Assembly: GCF_000002995.4 (NCBI RefSeq) | Contig: NW_025062479.1 | Coordinates: 2,563,721 to 2,627,720 of the forward strand | Direction: 5' to 3' | Length of the DNA stretch: 64,000 bases | DNA from: Brugia malayi | Taxonomy: Eukaryota; Nematoda; Chromadorea; Rhabditida; Onchocercidae | In this document: positions 35,901-50,738 of the stretch, in pieces | Position numbering within the stretch: position 1 is the first letter of the stretch | Layout of the letters: every line of letters starts with the position of its first letter | Position numbers and translations under genes: made by a program | Notes under the pieces: model-generated | Databases searched by the model: none | Told to the model about the DNA's origin: nothing | What the model saw: only the letters and a program-made list of their open reading frames with translations

Positions 35901-38143
35901 TGAAATTTTTGTTGTTTATATTGATTTATTTAATGACTTTTTTTTTTTGTTTCAATAGTAAAAAATTTACATTCTACTCAATAATTTTAAAAATAGTAAA
36001 TAAAATGATTGACAGGAATTGCTAAAAGATCCCTTTTAATATATTGCATAAACAATTGACAAGAAATTTTAGAGGACTTTGTTTTATTATATCATTTCAT
36101 CGATTATTATTGAGTAAACAATTAATTTTTCTTTAATATTTATAAAATCATGAAATAAGTTTTTTCCATTTAGAGAATTTTTACTAACCTGATCCATACG
36201 TACTGAACGAAGCGGATTACATTGCTGAAAAATAAAAGATGGCTCAATTTATAAATCTGTTAGTTATTTAAAAAATGATTGAAATTGTTAGCCGTTTTTT
36301 TTTTTTTTTTTTTTTTAAACAATGAATTAATTTGATAATTTTTGATTATTTTTTTATTAATTAAAAAAATTTGATAGATAATTTTGAATTAATAATTATT
36401 TTTACTAATAGCTGTCTGTTAATTATTATCAAAAAATTGCATTTAAATTGAATTAAAATATAATAAAAAGAATTACATTGTTCAAAATGTATTCATTTTG
36501 TTGAAATCACGAAAAAAATTTATTTTTAAATAAATTAATAGTTTCATTTATTAAACTAATAGATGGAAAAGATGTAAGAAAAAAGAATAGCTTTGCATAA
36601 TATATACATATAATTATATGTATAATACATATAACTATAATAGTTAAATAATTAGTATTTCTTTTTAAAGTAAGTAGTTGAATAATTGAATATTTCAAAT
36701 TAATTAAATTTTAGAAATATTTAATTTTAAATTTAATCTTAAAATTGTTTGGAAATCTTAAAATTTGAAATCTAACCTCAGTAGCAGTTTCAATTGAATA
36801 AAGTTTTTTATTAAGTTCAAGCGCATATTGAGCAAGAAATAAATCAAGCATTGGTGTATGCTCACGGTAAAGGTATTTTTCGCTTAATTGATACAATAGG
36901 AATAGCAACCAAACCGGTCGTCGTCGTTCCCATCCTTCTGAATGGAAAAAGAAATAAAATAAAGTTTTGAATGATAAAAATTATAAGAAAAAAAATTCAA
37001 TTTTAATTTATATCAATGAAATTTACAAACAATAACTTATAATTAGTAACATATTTTAATGATGTCTTGTTAGTGATGTTATTTTTTTCTTTTCTCTTTT
37101 TTTTTTTTTTTTAATTAATTCTTCAGAAAATGCATCAAAATTACTGTTCATAAATAATTATCTCGAGGTCAGAACAAGGTAAACAATGATATTTACCTTG
37201 CGGGTAGAATTATCTTTTTACCGTTTACAGATATAAACATAAATGAAAGTAAACAATACGGTTAATATATATGCTCAACTAATATTATACATGCAAATAT
37301 CACTTTTTTTCTTTTCGCATTTTATTTGCTATGTAAATAAAATATAAATGTATGAAAGATATAAAGAAAAAAAAAAATACTTCATTTGATGAAATTATTT
37401 ATTTCTTTCATCAACATTTGTTACATACCGACAATATTTCCAATCATATCGCGAGGATGATTCCTGATTTCTGAATCGGATTGTAAATTTTCTTTTCGAT
37501 CATATTGTCTTTCCAAATGATTCCGATAAATTCTCATATCTCAATGGTTTCTTTTTTTTTTTTTTTCTTATAGAATAAATTACAAACTGTTTTTTTTTTC
37601 TTTTTTTTTTTGTAATTATGTAAAATAAATTTGTAGTCTAAAAATTCATCACTTCAATTTATTGTAGACAAATAGATTTGTCCAAAAATAATGGAAAAGC
37701 AGGCAGTTTTGCTATTTTATTTTTAATTAATTTAATTATTTATTCATTTTTTCAACCACAAAATACTATATGAAAAATTTTTTCAAAAAAAGTGCTAAGT
37801 TTTTTTTTTTCGTCCTTTTATTGATAAATTCTGTGATATTCAATAAATTAGTCTCAAAATTTAAAAGTTTGCTTATCTCAAAGTCTTTTTTCGTTTTGTC
37901 TAATATTATGATATCATTAAATTGCTTTTGAATAGCATAGCTTTTTTTTACCACATCTCTCTCTTTTCTTTCTCCCTCCCTCTCTCTCTCTTTCCCCTTC
38001 TTTTTTTTTTACTTCATGCTCACAAATTTCAATTTAATTTCACTGAAATTATAAAATTCCATCATATATGCTAATAAAATAAATGATCACTCCTTTTTTT
38101 TTTTAATTCCATATCGATTTTAATAGCAAATTCATTTCATTTT

Positions 38144-38175
<32 letters not shown>

Positions 38176-41100
38176 TACTACCATATAATCAGATAATAAA
38201 AAATGTTTTAAATCAACAACAAAAACTAAAATTAAAGCTGAAATCATTTGAATTTTATTTGAACACTGGTAATTTCATCAATACTACCTGTATTTTTTTT
38301 TTAAATTCTGCACAAAACTACTTATTAGCCTTATGCAATAAAATTAAGATTACTGAGATAATAAAGAAAAGATCGAAAAAAAAAAAAAAAAAACAAACAA
38401 ACAAACAAATAGAATGCTAAAGAAATTCTGAAATTTTGAATGCAAAAAAGATGTCAGGTTTTAGAATTTGTTCGAATTTTAATATTTCTGCCTAACAAAT
38501 AATAAACTAATATGATGACATTTTAAATGTAATCGATTAATTAATTAGAAATATTTAATATTTATTAAACTAAAATTTCATTAATAAAAAACGAAGGAAA
38601 TTCATGATAAAAAAAAAAAATTATACAATGTTCTAGCCTTAGATACAATTTGGGCGACAAATAATCCTTCACTGTACCACCGCCCGGAATATTTTTACAT
38701 TTCGATAATTGTTCAATTGTATTTGCATTGTAAAGATCCAATTCAAAAACAACCGAATCTGATCGCGCAAATGCCGTTTTTACTTTTTCCGATACTGTAA
38801 TTACAATCGAATTTGATATAAAATGCATTTTGTATAGCTGTAAATTGGGAATGATTATTTTTGATTGATATGAAATTATATTCTTATCAAAATTATTTTC
38901 ATTGATTATATATAGTGTTATTCAAATTTAATTTAATATTACAAATTAATTAAGTTCATTTTTTGCATAGCATTTATTATGGAATAATAATTTAAGTGAA
39001 ATTTTAACTTTAATTGTTTGATATGGAAATAAATGTTCCATTGATCATTACCACGATCTTTTTGAATTTTGTCACTTATAAAATCATGAAGAAATGAATT
39101 TTATTATTTATTTCACTTAACATAACAACTCTTTTTTCTTCTTTTAGACAAATATCTATATTTTCTTTTCTTTTCTTTTTTTTTTTTGCAAAATATTTTA
39201 TTTTATTTTAAAAACGAAATTAAAATTTAAAAATAAGAAGAAAAAAAACAGCCTTTCATTTTCTTTTCCAAAAATTTTCATTTGCTTATAACCAATAAGT
39301 TACCAAAAAATTTTCAACGATTAAAAATATTTGTGCCATTTAATTTATAAAAGAAAAAATTATTTTTAAAATATTTTAGAGTAAAAATGTTGAAAATAGT
39401 AACAAATTATTAATAATGTATTAAAGAAAAAAAAAAAAATGAAATCATAAAAAATGATCAAAATGGAATAATTGAAGCAATTAGGTAAATGAAAAAAAAA
39501 AAAAAAAAAAGATGTAAAAGCGAGAAATATCGGAAATGAGCGGGGAAAAATAAAAGAGAAAAATGGAATATGTGTAATTTAAGTTCATAGAGTAATTACT
39601 TCCTGAACGATCAACAATAGATTTATGCTGCAAATTGCTCTTACTTTAATTTCTACTTCAATGATCACAAATGATTTGCTTTTACTCAAGAATCTATTAT
39701 TATTGGTTATTGAAATGCTTTTGCAATTTTAATGGAAACGCAAATCCAAATGGGACATTTATTTAAAAGCTTTTTCTACCAAATCATTCCAATCCTTTTG
39801 TTATACTATAACTTTTGCAGCATGCAATAATGTATTCAATTGCATTTTGCATGGTATACAATTTTATCGAATTTGTCAATATAATAATGCATCAATTAGT
39901 AAAAATAAATAAATGCTAATTTAATTATTTAATTTTGACAAAAAATAAAACAATTATTTCTGGACGATGGATGCAATTCTTAGTTGCAATTTTTTTGTTG
40001 TTTATTCTAAATCAATATTTTAGATGCATGCATTGTACTAATTGATTTGCAAAAATATTGATAATGTTAATATTGGAAATTATAAAATTTTTTAGGAATA
40101 AATTAGTTGAGGAAAAAATTTAACAATTTACAATGTGCAAAAATAATTATTGTAATTTTTTTTTCTTTTTTTTTGCAAATTATTTGTAAATAAATCAATT
40201 AGCCTTATCGTTGACATTTGACAATAACGCCATGTATAGAAAATATTATCTGCTTAATTTAGCAAGTGATATATTAGCATAACTATGATTATATAAATCT
40301 AACAAGCCTTACTTTATCATTTAATTAAATTTTTTAACCTTTAATTAATTCAATAAAATTGTTTGCAAAGTAAACAAATGCAAGATTGCAAGATGGATTC
40401 TTCCAATTTATATTTATTAAAATGCTTAATTGTTTTAATGCTGTAAACATCTAACAAATCGATTAATAATAAAATACAAAAAAGTTTTTAAATTTTATGA
40501 TAAATTGAAATTTCATTAACTGATAACAGAAAAAAGTAATACATTAAAATTTGTTCAATATATTTACCTTCTTCCCAAACTTCAGTAAATGGTACATGAA
40601 TTGTTCCAAACATATAACCTTCAATAATATTATTTCTTTCAATTGACCATAAAAAAATCGATTTTTTATTTACCTGGAAGAAAAAATTGCAAAGTATTTT
40701 GTTTGTTGCAAAAAATAAAAGAAAAAGTTTGAAAAAGAAAAAAAGAAAAGAGTTAGTTGTTCAAAAAAAAAAAATTCAATTCAACAAGCACTTTTAAATG
40801 TCCTTTCAAATTTGTCAATATCCTTCTTTTTTATTCAATATATTTCTTCAAATTTTTTCCGCCTTTTTCAAGAAAAGAAAAAAGATAAAATAAAAAACTA
40901 AAATTAGAAATAAATTTGAATAGCTCTTTCGAACAATGTTATCACATATTTTGAAGAGTTTACTTAAATTTTTCATTTCCTTGTGTAAAAAAAAGTGGCG
41001 AAAAATTTATTAGCACAAAACTAAATTATCTTTTAGATGAAAAAATTTATGATTTAAAGAGAATTTAACTTTTTTTTCGCACTAAATTACAGTTTATTTA

Positions 41101-41507
41101 TTACAATATTACGTACTGCATTCGAAAATTGATATCAATTAATTTTTAAAACCAATTTGAATAAGAGAAACAAAAAAAAAACAGAAAAAACAGAAATAAA
41201 TTCTCTTAATTTAATTTAATTTTATTAGGTGTAAAATTTTAAAAATGATAGCATTACGTGATAAAAAATGAAAAACTCAAAATGATTTACTAGAATAATA
41301 CTTAAAATAATTATTGATGATATATTTAAAAAAGAAACAAGAACGTCATTTTTTTTTTTTCTTTGAAATGGAATTTGTAACAGACGTGGAAAAAATGGAA
41401 AAATAAAACTTAAATTTAATTTTTACCTGATCAATATTTTTGCATGAAATTTGTAACTGATAAGTGCAAGATAATTGGAACATCAGCAATAGTTGTAGAA
41501 TTTTCAT
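32903..41507 (-). CDS. Tiki/TRABD2-family membrane metalloprotease (432 aa)
   Basis: Ten exons on the minus strand: 41507-41427, 40673-40568, 38794-38627, 37539-37429, 36937-36777, 36224-36189, 35247-35020, 34739-34622, 33341-33254 and 33104-32903. They total 1299 bases including the stop. Vertebrate Tiki proteins are cell-surface proteases that clip the N-terminus of Wnt ligands and block signalling. A signal peptide (MKILQLLLMFQLSCTYQ) is followed by FLWSIE and MFGTIHVPFTEVW (48-60, His53), VVFELDLYNANTI, GWERRRPVWLL, PMLDLFLAQYALELNKK, QCNPLRS, LLFAINYTL, ERRNIRMADRIAKLL and FFALGAGHFMG (GxxH, His338). These match the family in order. Near the C-terminus, FNELWVRDDD resembles the vertebrate FSDLWVR segment, and a hydrophobic tail (IIIFIVMITISFIM) fits a membrane or GPI anchor. 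The exon 4 acceptor (CATTGAG) is weak although the phase fits. The intron before exon 2 is about 750 bases. Confidence 0.92.
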
Positions 41508-43235
41508 AACAGAACTGATAATGATAGTGATAACAATAGTGATAATAACAACAATGATAATAATTTCACGTTCATGGGCAGCATAACTTTGAATTTTTCA
41601 ATAATTCCTTTTCTTCTTTCTTCGTTTTTTTCTTCTTCTTAAGGATAATTAAATTTATAATCGCTCGTCTTCATCAACTAATTTTTTCGATTACCTAACA
41701 ATATTAAATTATAAACGAAACAAAAAAAAAAAAAATTTCTTTTTCATTATATTCTGAAGCGAATTTCAATTATACTTCTGAAATTTGTCATTTAGATTTT
41801 ATTGAAATCAAATGTAAAATACTTAGTAAGGAAGAAAAGAAAAAATCCAATAAAATGTTGTCCTAAAACAAAAAAGTTCCCTCCATTTCGTTTTCGTTTT
41901 TTATTTTTTTTTAATTTTGCGATCCACTAATCTAATATTCATTATCCAATCATTTTTTTTTTTTTCTAAAATAAATTTATATTGAACGAAAGTTTTTTTT
42001 ATCAAATACAAATAATAAAAAATAAATAAATAGTTAAAAGTGAAAAAGAATAGCGAATTTCAATTTTAAGTAGTAGTAATATAAATTGAAACAAACTGTT
42101 AAGTGAAAACATAATTTTTTTCTAATTAATTTAGAATTACTTAATTATTTAATTGGAAAGAAATGGAGAGAACGGAGAAAAATAAAGAGAGAAAGAGAGA
42201 GAGAGAGAGAGAATGATGAACAATTAAATTTTGTTACATTTTCTTTTTTTTTTTATGGGAAAGGATTAGTTATATTAAATTAATAAATATTACGAATGAT
42301 TTAATGAAAACTCAAATAAACAGTTGTTATATTTTGCTTTATTTTGATGAATAATTTGTAAAAATAACTCTTTCAATGCTTCATATTATTCCTATCAAAA
42401 AGAAAAACTTTTTTCTTTTAATATGATTAAAAAATCCAAAATTTTGGAATAATTTTCTATAACATGAGAAAATAATTACTTTTGTATGAAATGAATTCAT
42501 TATAAATTTGATAAACAATTTTGATTATTGGAATTGTTTTCCTTTTTTTTTTTCTGTTTCCAATAATTGACAAAATACGCGAAAAAAAAAAGCTTTGTTC
42601 ATTTTTTAGCTTTCAGAAATTTTGCAGTTTTTTCATTAATCTATTTCATTTATTTATTTATTAGTTATTTAATTATTACGTTATCAATTCATTAATTCAT
42701 TTATTTAATTTTTACTTCATTTGCTTAAATATTAGCTTATTTACTTATTTATTGTTTATTTATTTGTTCATTAATTTATTTTAAACTGGTTAGGGAAATA
42801 AAACAAAGTGAAACTATTTTCTGCTAAGTAAGCAGTTAAATATTGTTATTAGTGAATGCACTTTAAATATTAATCTGAATTTAACTATGAAAATTTTAAT
42901 TATAATAGTGCTACGATTTTATTATGATAATTGAAATTAATTTTCAATAATTTTACAAATTATAAACCATTTTTTTGAGAAAACACGAAGGAAAAAAATT
43001 AATGAATAAATTGTTTCAAAAATTTTTCATTATTCAGCAACAATTATTTCTTACTAATCTTTTAAAATACTAAAACTAAGAAATAACAATAATAATAATA
43101 ATAATAATGTTTCATTTTTTTGTTTTAATTTAAAATATGACGAAATAATAAATAAATTTGCAAAAAACTTTTAAATATCTAAAAATAAAAAAGGAAAAGT
43201 TAAATTATAAATGAATATAAATATATTTGAAATGT

Positions 43236-43335
43236 AATTTTCTGGAATGGTTCATAAAGGTAGTAAAATGTGTCGCCTTGATATTACGAGAAATAATTTT
43301 TGAATGATGAAGGCGTGGTCATCTGAATGGCATTC
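43236..43335. other. GC-richer block within the gene desert
   Basis: About 100 bases including TAGTAAAATGTGTCGCCTTG and GAAGGCGTGGTCATCTGAAT stand out from the surrounding near-pure A/T. No open frame or RNA family is recognised. It could be a conserved regulatory element or an RNA gene. Confidence 0.25.
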
Positions 43336-46300
43336 TTTTGGTTAGGAATAAAATGAAATATGTTTGTTTATACGAACTATTCGTATAACTCATTCATTTA
43401 TTGAATTATGAAATTTAAAATTAAAATCTTTCAAATAGTAAATTTTTAAAATTTTCTAATTTTTGAAATTAATAATACTAAATTTCATTGTAATAAAATG
43501 TAAAATAGATAAGCATATATTAATATGAAATAAATAAATAATGAAAGTATTAACACAAAAAATGATTTAACAGTAAAATTTTTAAAGTTTTTTTTTTTTA
43601 AAAAATTTTCTTTTGAAACTAACAATGATAAATTTTTTTATGTTAATATAAAATAAATCAATAATACCATTTAATTTAACACAAAAATGATTGAATAAAA
43701 AAATATGTTTTTTTTTTTTTTTTTTTTTTTTTGAACTAGTTGAGTTTTGTTTTGTTAATTATCAAATAAACAAATAGATTAAATATTTGTAATGTAAATT
43801 TATTTAATTTAAGTAAAATTTTTAGTTGTTTACGTGTGATCAAAAGAATATTATTATAATGAACAATACAAATGCATTTGCTAAACAAAGCAAAGCAAAA
43901 AAAAAAGAAAAATTTTAATTATCAAATACAAACTTTAATAGCAAATAATACAGTCCATCTATTTCCTTTTTCGATTATTGATTGCGACAAATTTCTATTG
44001 AGTGACACAAATAGTATGATTTACAATAAATTTGCAATGTAGCAAATATCTAAATAAAATGAATTATTTGCTTCAAAAAATAAAAACATATAAAGCTAAC
44101 CTCCTTTAATTATTTTAATTGGATTATAATTTAATTCAAACTTTAATCGTAATATCTTCATCACTCATATTCTTTTGTTGTTCAATGTAAAATTGATAAT
44201 AATCAGTTTTATGAAATGTTTCAGAAATTATTTTAGAGTGAAATTACCACTGATCATTATTATTAGAAGATTATGCGGCAGTTAATACAACAATGATATT
44301 AGTATTACCAACTTACTTGTAATGTCCTTATTTATATGACCTAGTATTGAATAATTGAACTCTTGCATACGAATCTAATTGGCTTTAATTATTGAACTTT
44401 AATTACTTACACTTGCTTTAATTGCTCAAATTATAATTTAACTCAAACTTTAATTGCAATGTTTTAATTACTAATAATTTCTTTTTTATATTCTTATTAC
44501 AAATAATTACTCTTCTATATTTTTATTACCTTTCCTATATTACATCAGTTTTTGCATTTCAAAAAAAAAACTATTTCAGAAAGTCATATTGTACAACTTA
44601 AACTAGCAGCTAGACTAGTTACAAAATTTGGTCTACTAATTGATAATTCAGGATAAAATGTTTTCCGTTTTACCTAGAGTATCCGGAAAAGCATCTTTTC
44701 TAACTTTCTCAATATTCATAAAATATAATAAAACAATTACTTTTTGTTGCACTAAAAAATAAAAAAAAAAAGGATTTGAAGGAATAAAGAGGAATTAATT
44801 TTATAATTCAATAAGACTCATCAAATGAACTTTTAAATGAGATATTTCATCAGTTTCGCCGGTAATGTGAAATGAAGATAAATCTGAAATGCAAATATAT
44901 TACTGTGAAAAAAGAAAAAAAAAAAGCTTTCATTTTTAATTCAACACTTCCGGAATTTTCAAATCTGTTAAGTAAATATAAGTTCAATGTTTATTTGGAA
45001 AGGAAAAAAATTTCATCGTTAAGTATTTTTTCTTCAAGAAATGACAAATATTTGTTGTTTAAACTTGCATTTATCACTGGTATTGTTGATATATATTATT
45101 TTTTTAAAAAAAAGGTGATCAGTTAAATTATTTTTACTTTTTATTTGATTTTTCGTTTTTTTAATTTATGTTGTTTTTTTTTTAAAAAAAAGAAACTCTA
45201 AATTAAGGTGATACAATACATTTAAGATCTATTGTTCACTTATTAGTCCAACTTTTTTTTTTTGATTCATTAACAAAAAGCACGATTTGCTTACAGTTAT
45301 CAAGAATATATGTTCTTTGCTCTTAGCATACTCAAATATTTTAAATCCAAAGATTTCTATTTGAATTATTAAAATCAAAAATTTTAATTCGTTACTTTAA
45401 TCATTTAAATATTTGCTTATTTCTGTGTCATATGTGTAAAGAATAAATCACTGATTCGTTTATTTCTTTAAAAATGATTTTTACATGAAATTATGGATGT
45501 TTTAATTTAAACTGAACTTTGTTTTTTGTTGAATAAAGATGAAAATTTTTTTAAATCATTTTTTACACATAACAATAATGCATTTTTATAAAGAATTTAA
45601 TTGAATTACAAATTGCTCCATCAATGATAGCACAAATAAATAACTTAACAGAAAAGGAAAAGAAAAATTGTTGGAATGAATCAAACTGTATCACTGATAA
45701 TAGAAGTTTTAAAATTTTTGAAACTATTTTATTGTAAAGCTATTTTATAACACAAAAATGAAAGAAAAAGCAACTGAAATTTAAATTTTAAAACTAATTA
45801 ATGATGTAAAAGTGTATGAAATGAAATTATTGGTAGTGAAGGATTTTTTCTCTCATTTTTTTTTTTTTTTTTTTTTGATGCAATTATTAAAATACTAACA
45901 ACAAAGAAAAAACAATATCACAAAAATTTGCCCAAATTTTCGCTTTTATCTCTTTTCGGAATTCAAAAAAAAGAGTGGAAATCAATAGAATATGTTTATC
46001 TAAATTAATTGAAATAATTAAAAATGTTTTCTTATGCAAAAATTTGATCACAGAAAATTCTATTTGAATAATTAGAATGTTATTTTAATTGTAACAAGAG
46101 AAAAATTACTTAGAAATTGATCAAATTAGTAAACTGTCAATTTTTATCATTTGAAGTTGTTATCACAAAAGTTTTTCAGAAATACTTTATCAGTGCATGT
46201 TTATATCATTCTTATCAGCATATTATCATTCATTTTTTTTTCGTCAGTGCAAAAAAAAATTTACTTCATAAAATTTAACTGATTAAGAGTAAAAGTAAGT

Positions 46301-49300
46301 TTTTTTTCTAAAAGTACTTAATGCTGTCTTCTTAAACAGTTCATCAAAAAAAAAACTTATAAAATGTTAATTTTAATAATAAAATCAAAATGTTAATTAT
46401 ATATTATGGTTTTATTAATTTTACGCCTTTTTTTCCTTTCTTTAGCTGTATTTAAATATATTTAATATTAAATAACACTTAAATGTTTCAATTTGTAATG
46501 ATCATAAATAATTGCTTTCAGGTCGATGCTTGCAAAATTATTGTATACGCAAATTAATTATTGACGAAAGAAAAAAAAAAAAAACGAACAAACTTTTTAA
46601 GAATAAATGATCTTTGTTATGTTATTGCTTATTTTCCGTTTTTTCGCGATCAAACATAAAAATTTTCCAATAATTTTTGCAGTGATATAATTTTACAATT
46701 TCGACTTAAGTTTTATTTTAACTAATCGTTGAAAGTAATCAATTCGAAAATAAGCAAAACGTAAAATTATTATAAAATGGAATTTTGTAGTTATTAAATT
46801 TGATAATAACTGAGACTTAAACTTTCGTCAGTTAATAAAAAAGTATTAACAAAGAAAAAAGAAAGGAATGGCTGTGAATGTTTCAAATTTTTAGCTAAAA
46901 CAAAAGACACCGGCAAAGAATATTTAAAATTTTCTATTTTTTAAAAAATTTTAAAATCATAATTTTTTTTTTTTTAGTTTCTTCTTAATAGTTGCTAAAA
47001 TCAAATTTTTTTAGCTTTTCTTCCTTTTTTCTCTCTCTGTCTTTCAAAATTGAGTTTGAGATGATAGCTGAAATCTCATTTTGGATATACAAAACAAAAA
47101 AGAGGATGACAGTTTCAAGTCAAATTAGAATTGAAAATAGAAATCACACTTTTGTCCTAAAGTTTATTCAACTTTTTTTTAAAGATAACCGTACAAATTG
47201 CTGTTTCCTGAATGTTTCTTCTTGTATAATTATTGACATAAAGTTATTTACTGCCATATAGCAAATGACATATATATTTTTTAACAACTTATAAATAAGC
47301 ATAAAATGATTTTATGTTGCCTAACAGTTAATTAGTAAAATGCATAAGTAATTTAAATTTATAATTTCTTTCTAAAATGTATGTAAAACTAATGTTTTCA
47401 TCCTGATTTATCATTTAATCTAATTCAAACAGTAATTAAATTAAATTCAAAAATTTAATGCATATTTGTAAATTAAAGCAATCTTTCTTCATTTTAATTA
47501 ATTCAATTAGTGAATTCTTTTTAAAACATAAAACAAAGTTATACCGTAATTATAATTTTATATATTTATGTTTGCATTCATTTATTTCTTTCATGATTTT
47601 TCTTATAAGAAAAATTCACATTTCATCCATTTATATTACTCTTTCTCATTTAAAACAGAAAAAAAGATTAAATTAAAAAAAATTGCTGTTAAATATAGTA
47701 CGAAAAGTTATTAGACGATGATTTCATTTCTATTATCTCGAAAAAATTTTATTAATTTTTAAAATTTCAGAACAAATAAGAAAAATTGATATAATTGGTT
47801 GCTTTATTGAGAAGTGAAATATGTAAATATGTAATTATTATTTAAATGAGTGTATTTATAATTTTATTTTTTAATTTTTTTTTTTTTTTTTTTAGAAAAA
47901 TCTACATCATTAATTGGAAAAAACATAAATTATATGAAAATAGCATTAATAATTATTTGCAATTAGCATGTTGTTTACATCAATAACACTGATAATAATA
48001 TCAATAAACATAGACACACACACACAGACATACATACATTTCTTTTTGTTTAAATAAAAAAATTGAGAAAATAATGTATCATCCAAAGTATTTTTAAGCA
48101 TATATGTAAATGCTAATTAATACATAAACAAAGAAGAAAACAAAAATGTAATTTTTATCAAATTTATGGAACTAAATTTAAATCGCAAATGATCGTTTAC
48201 TAAATTGAATTGGTGAAAATTAAATTATACGAATAAAGAAAAGAGAAGTTAAATTAAGTGTAGATAATAAAAGTAAGGTTAAAAAAAAATAAAAGTAAGT
48301 TAAATGTTAGAAAAAGGAAAAATATTGTAGTGAAATAAATTTTGCTTAAAATTTTTGAAATTTATTCATGAAAACTTTACACTTTAACCTAATATTTAAA
48401 AAAAAATCATTTCATACAAATTATATAATTCAATTTTTATTAGATGAATAGTTATTTAGAAAAAGCTGTAGAAGAAAAGATAATAAAATGATGAAAATTT
48501 ATAAGAACGGATAAAAATTTCTTGAAATTTGTAATTTTAATTACTGCTTTATTTTTTAAATTTTTGAAATTTTAATCAAAGTTATTCAAATACTTTAAAT
48601 ATTAGCAAAAAAAAGCAATTTCTTTTCGTAATACTCGATTAATTAAATTGAAAAAAAAATATGCCTTATACAACAGAATAATTTTTTAATTATAATTTAA
48701 ATTAAACAATTCTTATAAGTTAAAAATTTTTATAAATAATTTAAAAAGAAAACAAGAACAATCGGTAAATTTAAAAAAAAAAAAAAAGAAGAAAATGCTG
48801 AACTTTTAATTACAGTTATTTGCTATTTCGATTTTATGTTAATTAATAATTTTGATTAATTCATTAATCATTTATCTTTTACTTCCGCAAATCCATTGAT
48901 ATCATTTAAAATTTTCAGAATACAATTTAAATTATAAATTAAAATCAAAGTGCAATTAATATTTAATTTCTTAAAATATAAAATATGAATATATGACGTG
49001 CATATTAATTTAAATGCGTTCACATTATATGTAAACATATATATGTATATATCCGTATGTGTTATGGTAATATGAAAATTTAATTTTAATTTATAGTATT
49101 GCTGCTCAAATAACATAATGTGACATTTTCAAATGTATAATTCTACTGTACATAAATTTACTTATGCATAAATAATTTATTTAATTATAATCTACGCTTA
49201 CGCTATTTTCTTTTTATAATATTTGAAATGCAAAAAATTTAATTATTACTTGGTTAAAAAAGAAAAAAAAGATGAAAGTAATATAAAACGATGCATTGAA

Positions 49301-50731
49301 ATAATAGTTATGACACTTTTAGATTTTAGAGTGCATATATTCAGCAGATTTTAATATGTATTGGCTTTGAGATATTAAAATTTTATTCATTTCATCATTA
49401 ATGGATAATCATTTGTAAAAATTTTAATTGATTACTGCATTACATTGTTTGTTGCATCGTTTCATTCCATTTTCTTTTTTTATTGGTGGAACTTCTAAGA
49501 ATTAATTTATTGTAATGCTTAATTTTCAATAACTTGTAATTTTTTATAATTTATATTGAAACTTAAAATAATAGTCAGAAAAAGAATTTATACCCATAAT
49601 ATTCATTCATAATACATTTACAGTAATTCCACCAATAAAAATTAGGAAATATATTTTTGTTTATGATTACTGTTTTTGATATAATTAAATTAAATCAATA
49701 TTTTTGCTGAACAAAAAAAAAAAAAAGAATGAAAGAAATCAAACATTTTTCTATTTTTTCAATCATTGGATTAGTAATGAACAGAATGAATGGAATTGCA
49801 ACAAATTTAAATAAAATTTATTAATTAAAAATAACAATTTGTTGTTAATTCAAATAAAATTTGTAGTTTAACTTTTAATCATTCAATGCAAAATTAGAGA
49901 TATACTATAATATGCCATTTATAAATCATAATAGTTGCGCCTCAGTTTCTTTTACAATTTTTTTTAAGCAATTTTTGAAAACTTTACCATTTCTTTTAAT
50001 TCTCTGCTTCGTTTCTCAATTTAAAATTTCACACCTTTACCTTTCTGTTTCACACCTACATCCTTCAAAACTCTTGCACTTCACTAAAATATTATCGAAT
50101 TAATGAAGTATAATTTTTTTTTTTTTGCATTCAAATATAATAATTTAAAGAAAGTGCAGGATCGTGATTGGTTATAAAAGTTTGAATGTTAGCTTATGAT
50201 TGCTATTTTTAATTTAGTAAAGCAAAAATTGTTGAATGGAAAATAAACTTTCGTATGGTGGTACCCTCAAAAAAAAAAAAAAAAAAAAAAGAAAAGAAAA
50301 AAATTAATATAACTAAAATACTAAAATTATGTGCTTACAGTAAGGTATCGTTTAAAATTTGCTAAATTTCAATTGTGAAATTAAATGAAATTTAGAACTT
50401 TTGCATTCTGAATAATTATGAATATTAATTAATTTGTTTTATAAATGAGAAGGAAAAAAAATCAACTTAAGCATTTTACTTGATTGCAACAAACTTGCAG
50501 TAATTGATAAAGCCTGTTTTTGGTTTAATCAATCGTTACAGGAAAATACATTTTTTGAAATTGCAAATTAAATTTTAATTCAATTTTTATTGCTGTTTAA
50601 ACTATTATTATTTTTGTTGCAATGATAATATTTGTTATTTGCATGAGATACTTCTTTCTAAATGTTTATTTGATTTTATGATATTTTGTTAATTAAATTT
50701 TGATTATATGCCATTAAAATATACTCTTTTT

Positions 50732-50735
50732 TCAG
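50732..50735 (+). promoter_or_regulatory. Candidate spliced-leader acceptor of the ITP/CHH gene
   Basis: TTTTTTCAG ends three bases before the first ATG. No upstream exon is seen, so either trans-splicing or an undetected 5' exon applies. Confidence 0.4.
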
Positions 50736-50738
50736 GAA

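Larger units (their letters stand above)
41508..50738. other. Gene desert of about 9.2 kb between divergent genes
   Basis: Very AT-rich DNA between the start of the Tiki gene (-) and the ITP/CHH gene (+). It holds poly-A/T tracts, an ATAATA run near 43087-43108, GA runs near 42186-42212 and a GC-richer block at about 43236-43335. Open frames up to about 90 codons are low-complexity and have no splice context. It should hold both promoters. Confidence 0.6.

Noticed and set aside
44872..45126. 84-codon plus-strand open frame in the gene desert
   Set aside because: Lys/Phe/Ser-rich as expected by chance from A/T-rich DNA, with no signal peptide, splice partners or family match.
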